The position numbers and the translations under genes are program-made. Positions 44,964 to 54,062 of a stretch of 64,000 nt of DNA are shown here, piece by piece. Within the stretch, counting starts at the first letter, position 1; each line of letters opens with the position of its first letter. A model generated the notes under the pieces. That model was not told where the DNA came from and searched no databases. It saw nothing but the letters and a program-made list of their open reading frames with translations. Origin of the DNA: Streptococcus sp. (GTDB lineage: Bacteria; Bacillota; Bacilli; Lactobacillales; Streptococcaceae); NCBI GenBank assembly GCA_030528055.1, contig JAUMZQ010000005.1:62001-126000 (forward strand), in the 5' to 3' direction.

Positions 44964-45398
44964 ATGCAAGAGTTTATCGCAAATGGTCGTGTATCAGATA
45001 TTCCAACTGATGCAGTTGGTAAGACATCTAATGGTCATGTCAGTTTTAAATTTGATTTTGTTTGTGATTCTAGTTTATTAGATAATAACGGAAAAAGATT
45101 ACCTAGTTTTTTTCATATACAAGTGTATGGAAAACAAGCAGAATTAATGGCACAAAGTTTGTCAAAAGGTTCTCCTATTTTAGTAAAAGGGGAAATCGTT
45201 CAGCGCACTTATACGAATGCTCAAGGAGAACGACGAAGTTATCAGTATATTGCGCCAAGCCAACATGATGGTATTACTTTTTTGGAAAATAAAGAATTAG
45301 CTACGAGACGGAAACAAAGTAGCACTAATGGTTTTAAACCAGTAACTAATTTATCAGATGCCTATCCAGAACCAGCGGATGCGGATGAACCATTCTAA
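44964..45398 (+). CDS. ssb: single-stranded DNA-binding protein
   Basis: 144 residues from ATG 44964 (AGGAG at 44952) rather than 44946. OB-fold with FHIQVYGKQAELMAQSLSKGSPILVKGEIVQRTYTNAQGERRSY and an acidic tip ending DADEPF, like the DDDIPF tails that bind partner proteins. Coats the transferred strand. A strong terminator follows. Confidence 0.88.
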   Translation: MQEFIANGRVSDIPTDAVGKTSNGHVSFKFDFVCDSSLLDNNGKRLPSFFHIQVYGKQAELMAQSLSKGSPILVKGEIVQRTYTNAQGERRSYQYIAPSQHDGITFLENKELATRRKQSSTNGFKPVTNLSDAYPEPADADEPF

Positions 45399-45403
45399 TT
45401 AAT

Positions 45404-45444
45404 AGTAAAGTGTACAAAAAATTTTCTTGTACACTTTACTTTTT
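45404..45444 (+). terminator. terminator after ssb
   Basis: Perfect 14-bp stem AGTAAAGTGTACAA / TTGTACACTTTACT followed by T5. Confidence 0.9.
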
Positions 45445-45498
45445 GCTATTTTTTTATACAATTATACTGAAATAAGTTATTTATGGAGAAAAAAATTT

Positions 45499-46917
45499 AT
45501 GAAAAAAAAAGGTAATGGTAAAATTTCTGCTATTTTTAACAATTATGGAATTGTTACTACATCATCATTTAATGCTAACGGAGATAGTGAAGATATTCCG
45601 TTTGCATTCACAAAAGATATGGTAACCGAAGAATTTGGAGAAACATATATAGAATATTATGATGAAATCACTTTTACTTTAGAAAATATTGATGGCATTA
45701 GGCGTCAAGGAAGAACTTTGGAGTTAAAAAATATTCAAGGAATTGGTCAGAAAAAGAAGAAGTTAAGGAATTTTCCTTCTGAAAAGTATGTAGATAAGGT
45801 GTTGTCTAAATTTAAAGAATTTAACATGGATATAAGTCAGTTTGAAAATTTATCAGATATAGAGATATATGAAAAATTAAAATCAATGAATTTTCAACCA
45901 CGGATGTTGAACTATTTGGTAGATGGAATTTTTTTAAAGAGGTCAGTTTTAGAGTGCTTTATTTTTTCAAATCCAAATAATGTATCTTTAGATTACTTTA
46001 AATTATCCCCACAATCAATAGTTATAGTTGATAAGATTGATCAGAAATTTAGATTGTATCTTCTTGAATGGATTTTACAGATTGAAAATTCAATAAAAGC
46101 GTATATCAGTAGAATATCCTCTGATAAAGATGCTGCCTTAATCCTAAGTAGAGTGATGCAAGTTTGGAAAACAAAAAAAGGGACAAGGCATATTGAAAGA
46201 GCCAGAAAAAGTAAACTATTTAGAAGAGAATCAGATACCTTTGATTATGTTTTAAATGAATTTGTTCCCATTGAAGACATACTAGATCAATTAGACTTGA
46301 TTGAATTAAAAGAGTTTATTCAATATTGGTATGAAGAATCAACTAAAGGACCAGAGATATTTATCAGCCCTACACTTGAACAAATAAATGCTACTTTAAA
46401 ATTTTTTGTAGACCTTTCTATTTTAAGAAATTCTGCTGCACATGGACGTTCAGTTTTAGCAGGTTTTATGGATCCAGACTATAATCCAAATTGGGATTTA
46501 GAATTTGACGATGTAGATAGACGGACCAAAGTTAAAGATTGGGCTCTATATCCAATATTAGAGAAATACTGGAAAAATCAGAGTACTGATGAGAAATGTA
46601 TCCCTCATAAAATTCAAACAATTTATGGTAACAGTTATAGAAAGGCTTGGGTGACATTGAATTATATTTATATGACATTAATGCCAGTACTTGATATTCA
46701 GCAGTTTAAAATTTTTGTGGATCAAGCTCAGTCATTTCTAAAATATCCTGATTTAGACGAGATTTATTATAATGAGCTAAGAAGTCTAAATCTTTTAGAT
46801 TTAAAATTATGGCATATGGGGTCTACGACCTTGGAACAAATCACAGGAATTTCTGCACCATATAGAGAAATTGCAAATGAAGCACTCTCAGTTTGGGAAA
46901 GTTGTCAGTCACATTAA
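45499..46917 (+). CDS. cold-shock/OB-fold plus HEPN (Abi-like) protein
   Basis: 472 residues from ATG 45499 (TATGGAGAAAA upstream). Residues ~5-70 look like a cold-shock-type OB domain (GNGKISAIFNNYGIVTTSSF, EITFTLENIDG). The C-terminal ~300 residues resemble Abi_2/AbiD-AbiF proteins and carry LRNSAAHGRS (~residue 310), an R-x4-H motif of HEPN ribonucleases. It stands alone between a terminator and promoter copy 5, is not needed for transfer by its look, and is therefore probably cargo: a phage-abortive or RNA-targeting defence gene. The fusion is unusual. Confidence 0.65.
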   Translation: MKKKGNGKISAIFNNYGIVTTSSFNANGDSEDIPFAFTKDMVTEEFGETYIEYYDEITFTLENIDGIRRQGRTLELKNIQGIGQKKKKLRNFPSEKYVDKVLSKFKEFNMDISQFENLSDIEIYEKLKSMNFQPRMLNYLVDGIFLKRSVLECFIFSNPNNVSLDYFKLSPQSIVIVDKIDQKFRLYLLEWILQIENSIKAYISRISSDKDAALILSRVMQVWKTKKGTRHIERARKSKLFRRESDTFDYVLNEFVPIEDILDQLDLIELKEFIQYWYEESTKGPEIFISPTLEQINATLKFFVDLSILRNSAAHGRSVLAGFMDPDYNPNWDLEFDDVDRRTKVKDWALYPILEKYWKNQSTDEKCIPHKIQTIYGNSYRKAWVTLNYIYMTLMPVLDIQQFKIFVDQAQSFLKYPDLDEIYYNELRSLNLLDLKLWHMGSTTLEQITGISAPYREIANEALSVWESCQSH

Positions 46918-46990
46918 TAGGTGAAAGTGTCTGAATATTCTACTATAGTTTTGTTTAATTAGAATTTATGATGATAAGATAATTTTTAAA

Positions 46991-47024
46991 TAGACACAAA
47001 AAGTTATATAACTTTTTGTGTCTA
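46991..47024. repeat. 34-bp perfect palindrome with GTTATATAAC core, site 2
   Basis: Arms TAGACACAAAAAGTTAT; the inner 30 bp equal site 1 at 37287-37316. Just upstream of promoter copy 5. Confidence 0.85.
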
Positions 47025-47031
47025 TTTTAAT

Positions 47032-47071
47032 TTGTCCGCTTAACGCAGAAAAAGTAATTATCCCTTAGACT
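47032..47071 (+). promoter_or_regulatory. repeated ICE promoter module, copy 5
   Basis: TTGTCC 47032, CGCTTAACGCAG, AATTAT, CCCTTAGACT ending 47071. Drives 47105 and virD4. Confidence 0.85.
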
Positions 47072-47104
47072 ATTAGTATATTTATAATTAAATAAGAAAG
47101 GAAG

Positions 47105-47368
47105 ATGCTTATGGGAAGTAAACAGATAGATCATTACTCAGATGAGTTGATGGCTGATTCGCTTCAGATGGAAAATTATCTGAAGCAAGGTCGAATTTGT
47201 CACTTATGTACTATTCATCTGGGAATAGAGCAAGGAATTTGTTCTTATTTGGAACGCTATCAACTGGCTTCACCCCAATTACAATTTAAAATTTTTCTCT
47301 TTTCAAGTTTTTACGCGGCAAAGATTCCGCACTTTTTAAAAGAGAGTCGAGGTGAACAGTATGTTTAG
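47105..47368 (+). CDS. hypothetical small protein ahead of virD4
   Basis: 87 residues from ATG 47105 (or 47111) after AAGGAAG. Contains a single CHLCTIH (CxxC) and a helical rest; soluble. Its end overlaps the VirD4 start by eight bases. First gene behind promoter copy 5. Confidence 0.55.
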   Translation: MLMGSKQIDHYSDELMADSLQMENYLKQGRICHLCTIHLGIEQGICSYLERYQLASPQLQFKIFLFSSFYAAKIPHFLKESRGEQYV

Positions 47369-50300
47369 TTGGTTAGAAGCTCTTTATTATACACTACTTC
47401 AGCTAGTCAAAGTGAATCTATTTAATGCGTTAATATTGGCTAGTTTTGTAGTCTATCTTTGTTATCAAGGGATCAAGACCATCCGAACACCACTACTGAA
47501 TTGTTTTCAGCTGATGAAAGGTGTTATAAATGATCGAGATATGATTAAGGAACGTATTAGAAACAAGGGGGAAGAACTAGCTCATTCCTGGAAGCACCGT
47601 CACGAGATTGATTGGAAGTTAGCTGGGAAAGACAAAGGTAAGCAGTCGTGGTATATTATTAAACGACTTGCAACGATTATTCCTTCATTTCTGTTTCTGT
47701 TAGTAGGAAATATTCTCTTTCGTTTCGTCTATCAACTGCCCTTTGTCAAGCAAGATAGAAAACGCTTTGACAAGGAAATGAAGCCCTTGCTTTATTTTAA
47801 AAACTACCGTAGTTTTGTGCTTATGGGACTAGGTTTCAGTTTTATAGCATTTATTCTCACGAACTATCTCGTGACTGTTTTAAGGGCAGCTATTCGTTTT
47901 CTTTATTTCTCGGTCATGACGTTGAGAGATAATAGTCAAACTGTTACTTTTAATGTCGATAGCTTGTTGTTCCAGAATTTATTTAATGCTAGAGTGTTTA
48001 TAATAGCCCCAATTCTAGCAGTACCAATCTTTCTTGTTGGTTTAGTGGTTGCCTGGCGTTCTGCTTGGGTAAACTTTGAGCAGTATCGTGATTATAACCA
48101 TAATGAGGAAGGGGATGATCGCTTTGCGACTGTCAAAGAAGTTCAACAACAATACAAAAAGATTCCGAACAAAACCAAAACTTATCCAGGAGAAGGCGGC
48201 GTGCCAGTTTTGCATGAGACAAGAAAGAATTTGACAGGTTTAACGCTTAAATCTCAAATGCTCTGGCAAAACCGTACTTTCAGTCGCTATTTAACAAATG
48301 CAGAGAGGGTTTTAGGGTTGTTATCTACGCCTTCAGGAGACTATTACATTGACGACAGTACAACGAACCTTCTCACTATGGGGATTACCCGTTCAGGTAA
48401 AGGAGAGGGTCATATTGCTCCGATTATTGACATTAACAGCCGAGCAGAAATTCAACCGTCAATGATTATTGCTGACCCTAAAGGAGAACACTATCAATCA
48501 TCTTACAAAACTATGCGTAAGAGGGGTTACGATGTGAATGTTCTCTCTTTTCAAAATATGGATTGGTCTATGTCGTACAATCCATTAGCACTTGCTATTG
48601 CAGCAGCTAAAAAGGGTTATTATGAAATGACCCAGACCCGTGTTAATGCGGTGGCAGAAGCAATTTATCGTAAAACGAAACCAGGTGTTGGAAATGGCAA
48701 TGCTAAATATTTTGAAGATACATCTATTTCTCTCTTTAATGCCATTGCCATGGCTCTCATTGACCGTGCTAATGAAACTTTCAAGAATGACGAAACAGAT
48801 GCTTGGGATACAGTTACAGTTCGTAACATTGCCAAATTTTTGACTGACTTGGGTTCTGAAGAAGTCTATGTCAATGATTTTGGAGAAATTGTCGAGAATC
48901 CAGACCGTGATCAACAAGTGAAGAAGAAATCCAAAATTACAGTTTACTTTGATAACTTACGGAAGATTAACCATGAGCAGTTCTCTAAATTTAGAGATAT
49001 GGCCGATTTAAACTTTAGATCATCTGATTTTGCCTCTGAAGAAACCAAAGGGAATGTCTTCTCTAGCATGATGTCCGGTATTAACCTATTCTTACAAGAT
49101 AACATTGCAAAATTGACATCTAAAAACTCCATTGATTTAGAGTCAGTCGGTTTCCCACGTCGCCTGTCTATCAAGTTCCGCTCCAGTTCCAACGTTGCTA
49201 TGCGTAATGAGTTTGCTCATAAGACTGCTAAAGTTACGATTACTAGTCAATCTGTTTGGGGTAAAACAACTAGACAAGTTACTCATGTAGATGCTGCAAC
49301 AGCTCTTATTGATGGAGAAGGATATCTAACTTATGTGATTGCACCAAAGCTTCCTGATCAGTTCCTGGTAACGATTGATTTTGATCATGAAAACAATGGT
49401 GATTCTCCTATTCTTAATAAAACTTTTCAATTTTCAGCTGAGAAAGTATATAAGAAACATGGTAAGGTCATCACTCTTGATGAATACACAAAGAAGCCAG
49501 TACTGGACTATATCAAGGTTATGATTCTGAACAAACAAGCTGATAACTTACTTCAGGAAGAGGATATTGACTTGATTTATTCAGACAATCCTAAAGTAAT
49601 TTACCTGGTGACACCACCGAACAGAACAGAATACAATAGTATTGTGTCGTTGTTCTTGGATCAATTATTTAATGCTAACTATGAGTTGGCACTCTCAAAT
49701 GGCCGTAAATGTATCAATCGGATTCTTCATGTTCTTGATGAATTTACCAATATTCCGGCTATTCCTCACATGGATACTAAGATTTCCATTGGTCTAGGTC
49801 AAAATATTCTTTATTATCTCTGGATTCAAAACTTGAAACAGTTAGTTAGTGAATATGGCGAGAATACAGCAGAAACCATTCGAGAAAACTGTTCTTTGAA
49901 AGTCTATATCAAATCTACTGCTCCAGCAACGAACGAGTACTTTAGTAAGGAGTTGGGTACTCGCACCATAACACGTCGTAGGCGTTCAAGTAATATTTTA
50001 GATGAAGCTAATCCTAACGTTGCGATTGAAAATCCTAAGCAAGAACTTTTAACACCGACACAATTGGCTAAACTACAAGAAGGAGAAGCAGTTATCCTAC
50101 GTGGAGTGAAAGGTAGAGATAAGGCAGGACGTAAAATTACAACAGATCCGATTTTCTTGCATGAGAAAACAAGTCTCCCTTATCGCTACATGTTTCTTCA
50201 GCAAGAATTTGATCATTCTATGACCTTGGCGGATATTCCAGTAGAAAGTAGCCATAGAGAACTTGATTTACAAGACATAGCGGTAGGGGCACAAAGTACC

Positions 50301-50510
50301 TTTAATAAGATCATTGACTGGCGTATGGCTTTAACAGACCGTATGAGAACAAATGGAGAAACTCCTCTATTAGCTACAAGAAAGCAACAAGCTAAACCTC
50401 TTAATCAAGCTCAATTCACTTCTCCAGCTGATTTAACTCAAGCCATCATCGCAGAAGTTTTTGATGAAGATGAAGATGACGATCTTTTCTTCGTGGATGA
50501 TGTTATTTAA
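47361..50510 (+). CDS. VirD4-type coupling protein
   Basis: 1049 residues. Four hydrophobic segments in the first ~250 residues, then the ATPase: Walker A GITRSGKGEGH (~residue 341), MIIADPKGEH, and Walker B LHVLDEF (~residue 790), with TraG/TraD-type ending. An inserted ~200-residue segment (residues ~560-760) separates the two. It would bring the relaxase-DNA complex to the channel. ATG 47361 follows GAGGTGA. Intact P-loop, unlike the VirB4 protein. Confidence 0.93.
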   Translation: MFSWLEALYYTLLQLVKVNLFNALILASFVVYLCYQGIKTIRTPLLNCFQLMKGVINDRDMIKERIRNKGEELAHSWKHRHEIDWKLAGKDKGKQSWYIIKRLATIIPSFLFLLVGNILFRFVYQLPFVKQDRKRFDKEMKPLLYFKNYRSFVLMGLGFSFIAFILTNYLVTVLRAAIRFLYFSVMTLRDNSQTVTFNVDSLLFQNLFNARVFIIAPILAVPIFLVGLVVAWRSAWVNFEQYRDYNHNEEGDDRFATVKEVQQQYKKIPNKTKTYPGEGGVPVLHETRKNLTGLTLKSQMLWQNRTFSRYLTNAERVLGLLSTPSGDYYIDDSTTNLLTMGITRSGKGEGHIAPIIDINSRAEIQPSMIIADPKGEHYQSSYKTMRKRGYDVNVLSFQNMDWSMSYNPLALAIAAAKKGYYEMTQTRVNAVAEAIYRKTKPGVGNGNAKYFEDTSISLFNAIAMALIDRANETFKNDETDAWDTVTVRNIAKFLTDLGSEEVYVNDFGEIVENPDRDQQVKKKSKITVYFDNLRKINHEQFSKFRDMADLNFRSSDFASEETKGNVFSSMMSGINLFLQDNIAKLTSKNSIDLESVGFPRRLSIKFRSSSNVAMRNEFAHKTAKVTITSQSVWGKTTRQVTHVDAATALIDGEGYLTYVIAPKLPDQFLVTIDFDHENNGDSPILNKTFQFSAEKVYKKHGKVITLDEYTKKPVLDYIKVMILNKQADNLLQEEDIDLIYSDNPKVIYLVTPPNRTEYNSIVSLFLDQLFNANYELALSNGRKCINRILHVLDEFTNIPAIPHMDTKISIGLGQNILYYLWIQNLKQLVSEYGENTAETIRENCSLKVYIKSTAPATNEYFSKELGTRTITRRRRSSNILDEANPNVAIENPKQELLTPTQLAKLQEGEAVILRGVKGRDKAGRKITTDPIFLHEKTSLPYRYMFLQQEFDHSMTLADIPVESSHRELDLQDIAVGAQSTFNKIIDWRMALTDRMRTNGETPLLATRKQQAKPLNQAQFTSPADLTQAIIAEVFDEDEDDDLFFVDDVI

Positions 50511-50550
50511 TGATATGACTAAGAAGTTATATAATAAAGTGTATAAACTA

Positions 50551-50579
50551 TTGCCTAAAAAATATATTTTTGATATAAT
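50551..50579 (+). promoter_or_regulatory. promoter of lipoprotein gene
   Basis: TTGCCT (50551-50556), 17-bp spacer, TATAAT (50574-50579). A GTTATATAAT half-type palindrome lies just upstream at 50526. Confidence 0.65.
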
Positions 50580-50609
50580 GAAACCAAGAAAAATCAAGGA
50601 GAGTTGATT

Positions 50610-51089
50610 ATGAACATGAAAAAATGGTTTGGTTTTCTAACGCTCGGACTAGCACTTGTTATGCTTGTAGCTTGTGGGCAAAAATCAACAAAAGATATTA
50701 TAAAAAACGATCTTCAAAATACTTATACTGGAAGTGCGAAACTAAGAGCTTACGAAAGTTTTTTTAATAGTGGTGGAGATGCACTTTCTTTTGATAAAAA
50801 AGATAATAGCATTACTAATTCTGATGGTGAGAAAATATATTTTAAAACGATTTCTAAATCAGACTTACCGTCATCTGCATCAGGAGCTTTAACTTCTTTG
50901 GATGATGAACTTAAGAATACAGAGAACTTTACGATAGCAATTAGCAGTAAGAAAGAAAAATTAGACACTTCAGATGCTTATTTTCAAATTTTTCTCTTGG
51001 ATGGTGGTAAAAAAATTAGAATAATTGAATTACGTCGCAATCATTTTGCGGAAGATGGATTCTATGATTTTTCAGGTGAAGTTAAATAA
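50610..51089 (+). CDS. lipoprotein
   Basis: 159 residues from ATG 50610 after AAGGAGAG. Signal peptide with lipobox LVACGQ (Cys ~24), then a small soluble domain. It has its own sigma-A promoter and terminator, so it may be expressed outside the transfer programme; a surface-exclusion or entry-exclusion role is possible but not shown. Confidence 0.75.
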   Translation: MNMKKWFGFLTLGLALVMLVACGQKSTKDIIKNDLQNTYTGSAKLRAYESFFNSGGDALSFDKKDNSITNSDGEKIYFKTISKSDLPSSASGALTSLDDELKNTENFTIAISSKKEKLDTSDAYFQIFLLDGGKKIRIIELRRNHFAEDGFYDFSGEVK

Positions 51090-51092
51090 ATG

Positions 51093-51120
51093 AAAAAGTC
51101 TCATATTTGAGGCTTTTTTT
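51093..51120 (+). terminator. terminator after lipoprotein gene
   Basis: AGTCTCA / TGAGGCT stem flanked by A and T runs. Confidence 0.75.
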
Positions 51121-51135
51121 GATGTTTCCTGTGAG

Positions 51136-51175
51136 TTGTCCCCTTAGTGCAGGAAATTTCATTATCCCTTATGAT
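51136..51175 (+). promoter_or_regulatory. repeated ICE promoter module, copy 6
   Basis: TTGTCC 51136, CCTTAGTGCAGG, CATTAT, CCCTTATGAT ending 51175. The most diverged copy, still with the 34-base spacing. Drives the virB6 gene. Confidence 0.8.
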
Positions 51176-51208
51176 GAAACTATCATAAAGGAAAGTAGGT
51201 ATATTCAG

Positions 51209-53323
51209 TTGAAATACAACACTTATTCAGATCTGATCAATGCCCTAGAAAAAGGATTTCTAGATATTAATGGTAAGACCAACGGGAATATCACAGGAGA
51301 GAATGCGGAGAAGATGGCTTCTTTTTATAAATATTGGAGCAACTACCTTGACTCGACCCCAGCTTTTCTTTCCTTCCTAGCTTACATCCCAGGTGGGATC
51401 GCTAAAGCCTTATACTCGATTACCGTTAGTCTGGAACATGTGTTTAACAATTTGTTCAAACTCTTTGGACTTTTTGGTTATTTGGGAGACAGTACAACCG
51501 TTATAGGACAGTTCTTTTATTGGTTTCAGGTGGTTGGGACAATCTTATTTACTTTGATCCTAGTTATTAGTGCCATTACAGGTGCTTTTACCAAACCGGT
51601 CAAGTATAAAGGAGTCATTACCAATTTTCTTTTGGTCACCATGGTGACAGCTGCCTTACCATTAGCACTAACAACCATTTCGTCTGCTATTGCACAAGAC
51701 GCTATGGCTATTCAAACAGTATCAAGTGAAGCACCAGAAGGAAGTAAGAATTATTCATCATTGGCGATTCAGCCTATGAAAAACAATGTGGTGGATCTCA
51801 AAGTCTTGATTGACAATGATTTTTCAACGGAACTCTTTCCACTGGATAACTTTGGCTATATCAAACCTCCGAAAGAGGGTTCAACACCTGTCAATAAGAT
51901 TACAGATAGTAACGATAAAAGAGATACTACTGATTTTGCGACTAGAATTGATTTTGGGGCAACCTATGGGGCATCTAATACGGACTTGCTACAAGAACTA
52001 GAGAATAAACAACAAGGATTAAAAGGTTTATTTTTACATAGATTAAATGCCAATCAAACTGGTGTTGAAACAATTAAGGAACATAGAGTTGTTGGTGAAT
52101 TAAATGCTTTTGAACCTGTTTATATGCGCTACAAAGTCAATTGGATTGGGATGTTCATGCAGTATATCATCTTGATTGTTTTATTGATTTCCATGTCCAT
52201 CAAATTGGTGAAATCCGTCTTTGATATTGTGATTCAAGCCATGATTTCACCACTCCAAGGTTATTCTTCCTTAGCAAATTCCAAAAAGTATAAAGAACTG
52301 TTACGAACTATGGGTGGTGCTCTAGCCGGAATTTTCTTTGAAGTGGTGATTATGCGAGTTACCCTTGAAATCTGTCGAGACTTGCCGACCTTATCCGTAA
52401 CGGCAGTTACAAAGCTTTCAGGCGGCTTCTTTGACGGTTTGAGCCAGTGGGAACAATGCTTGGCAGCCTGCTTCGTCTATATCGGTCTTTTCTTTGCAGC
52501 TATGCAAGGTGTTTCCATGATTGAACGCTGGCTAGGCGTTTCTACAGGACACAGTGATACTGCCCAACAATTAATTGGTGCCATGATGGCTGGTCAAGCC
52601 TTTGCGACAGGAGCTGGTGCTATTGGTCATGTAGCTACGGGACTTGGTAGCTTTGGTATGAATGTTGCGAGCAAAGTTCCAGGAGCAGTTGCTTCAGGTA
52701 GTAAGGTACTTGGAAATAGTCTTGCGACAACTGGTGGTGGTATTCGTGGGGCTTTCAATGCCACACGAGATCAAGGATTAGCTAATACAGCTAAAGGGGG
52801 GCTAAGTAATATGTTTAGTGCTGCCGATCTTATGGGTAAAGAGGCTGTTGGTAAAGTAAAAGACTTTGCAGGAGGTGTTGCTGATCATATTGAACAGAAA
52901 GAACAAGCTGGTCATGATGCCGTCTATCGTGGTTTGAAAGATCATAGTTTTAAAGATTATCCTCAACCTGTTTCTCCATATGATCCAGATGCTTCAATAG
53001 GATTTGATGGTTCCGGGGCTATCTCAGATGATGTTGGACCAACTGGTGGAGGAATTACGGACCCTACAATAGCTTCTAAAGAGTCTTCAGGCGAAACTTT
53101 CTCCGGTATTAGTGATTTGACAGCATCAGCTGGGGAAACACCTATCTCAAATGTGACTAAGGATGCTCCTAAAAAACCAGAAATAGTGTCTTCAACAAAA
53201 CAAAACTTCCAACAATCCATGCACAAAATGAACTATATGAATCAACAAATGCAGCAGTCAGCACAACGTATGCAGGGGCAGAATCATATTAGAGGGGCAG
53301 AAATTGATGAAAGCGATGAGTAA
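51209..53323 (+). CDS. VirB6/TrbL-like channel protein
   Basis: About 705 residues from TTG 51209. An earlier frame opening at 51107 would run through the promoter and is unlikely. Several membrane spans (residues ~65-110, 125-155, 165-190, 325-350, 420-460) surround a ~130-residue external loop. The C-terminal ~250 residues are Gly/Ala/Ser-rich and hydrophilic with a Gln/Met-rich end (MNYMNQQMQQSAQRMQGQ). This matches TrbL/VirB6 proteins of Gram-positive type IV systems. Confidence 0.82.
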   Translation: MKYNTYSDLINALEKGFLDINGKTNGNITGENAEKMASFYKYWSNYLDSTPAFLSFLAYIPGGIAKALYSITVSLEHVFNNLFKLFGLFGYLGDSTTVIGQFFYWFQVVGTILFTLILVISAITGAFTKPVKYKGVITNFLLVTMVTAALPLALTTISSAIAQDAMAIQTVSSEAPEGSKNYSSLAIQPMKNNVVDLKVLIDNDFSTELFPLDNFGYIKPPKEGSTPVNKITDSNDKRDTTDFATRIDFGATYGASNTDLLQELENKQQGLKGLFLHRLNANQTGVETIKEHRVVGELNAFEPVYMRYKVNWIGMFMQYIILIVLLISMSIKLVKSVFDIVIQAMISPLQGYSSLANSKKYKELLRTMGGALAGIFFEVVIMRVTLEICRDLPTLSVTAVTKLSGGFFDGLSQWEQCLAACFVYIGLFFAAMQGVSMIERWLGVSTGHSDTAQQLIGAMMAGQAFATGAGAIGHVATGLGSFGMNVASKVPGAVASGSKVLGNSLATTGGGIRGAFNATRDQGLANTAKGGLSNMFSAADLMGKEAVGKVKDFAGGVADHIEQKEQAGHDAVYRGLKDHSFKDYPQPVSPYDPDASIGFDGSGAISDDVGPTGGGITDPTIASKESSGETFSGISDLTASAGETPISNVTKDAPKKPEIVSSTKQNFQQSMHKMNYMNQQMQQSAQRMQGQNHIRGAEIDESDE

Positions 53324-53328
53324 GACTC

Positions 53329-53613
53329 ATGATTGATATTGTTGGTAAGATTATTGTGATTACAGGAAGTTTACGTCCAATGACTCGACAAGAAGCGATT
53401 ACCTTCTTAGAAAGTCAAGGGGCTATTGTCCAAGGCTATGTTTCTAGTCAAACGGAGATTCTACTGGCAGGTCATAAGCAGTTAGATCTTTTTGAACCGG
53501 ATAAGCGTTCTAAGAAGTATGAAGCAGCTCTATCCCGAATAGCAATAGGTCAGCCAATCATGATTTTGTCAGAAGAAACATTTTTCAATATGGTGAAGAG
53601 GTCTCAATCTTGA
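53329..53613 (+). CDS. stand-alone BRCT-domain protein
   Basis: 94 residues forming one BRCT domain: GKIIVITGSLRPMTRQEAITFLESQGAIV ... SSQTEILLAG ... KYEAALSRIAIGQPIMILSEETFFNMV, the pattern at the end of NAD-dependent DNA ligases. It may bind DNA ends or nicks. Coupled behind virB6 by a five-base gap, followed by a terminator. Confidence 0.8.
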   Translation: MIDIVGKIIVITGSLRPMTRQEAITFLESQGAIVQGYVSSQTEILLAGHKQLDLFEPDKRSKKYEAALSRIAIGQPIMILSEETFFNMVKRSQS

Positions 53614-53623
53614 GACTTCTTTT
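53595..53623 (+). terminator. terminator after BRCT gene
   Basis: GAAGAGGTCTCA / TGAGACTTCTTTT hairpin overlapping the end of the gene. Confidence 0.75.
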
Positions 53624-53687
53624 GTATATATAAAGATATATAACTTTTTACATAAAGTTGTTATCTTAACCATCAGATAGAATTGAT

Positions 53688-53727
53688 TTGTCCGCTTAAT
53701 GCAGGAAATTTTATTATCTCTTATGAT
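53688..53727 (+). promoter_or_regulatory. repeated ICE promoter module, copy 7
   Basis: TTGTCC 53688, CGCTTAATGCAGG, TATTAT, CTCTTATGAT ending 53727. Drives the PrgI-VirB4-hydrolase operon. Confidence 0.85.
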
Positions 53728-53756
53728 GGAGGTATCAATGAAAAGGAGTTGATTAG

Positions 53757-54062
53757 ATGGATGAGAAATATGGTGTCCCACGGGACATCTATGCCAAAGT
53801 CAAAATTATAGGGATAGTAATGGCCGATATTGTTTTTGTAGGTGGTTCAGCTGTAGCCGCCGTTTCTGTTGGGACGAAGATTTTTCCAACAAGTCAGTGG
53901 CCACAATTACTTGCTTTCGTGATTTTAACACCGTTAATATGTTTGTACTTAGTCTTACCTACCAATGGTGGGAAGAAGAATTGGAATAGTATGTTTCTCT
54001 TTTTTAGAAGACAACGCAAACGTTATGTTAGTTTGAATTACCAGAGAAGGGAGAAAGATTAA
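53757..54062 (+). CDS. PrgI/VirB3-like membrane protein
   Basis: 101 residues with two spans (IIGIVMADIVFVGGSAVAAVSV; LLAFVILTPLICLYLVL) and a basic tail (RRQRKRYVSLNYQRREKD). Size, spans and position before virB4 match PrgI-family proteins. AAAGGAGTTG site. Overlaps the next start by one base. Confidence 0.75.
   Translation: MDEKYGVPRDIYAKVKIIGIVMADIVFVGGSAVAAVSVGTKIFPTSQWPQLLAFVILTPLICLYLVLPTNGGKKNWNSMFLFFRRQRKRYVSLNYQRREKD

Noticed and set aside
51107..51208. Longer N-terminus for the VirB6 protein
   Set aside because: This stretch is promoter copy 6 and has no ribosome site at its front; TTG 51209 is preferred.
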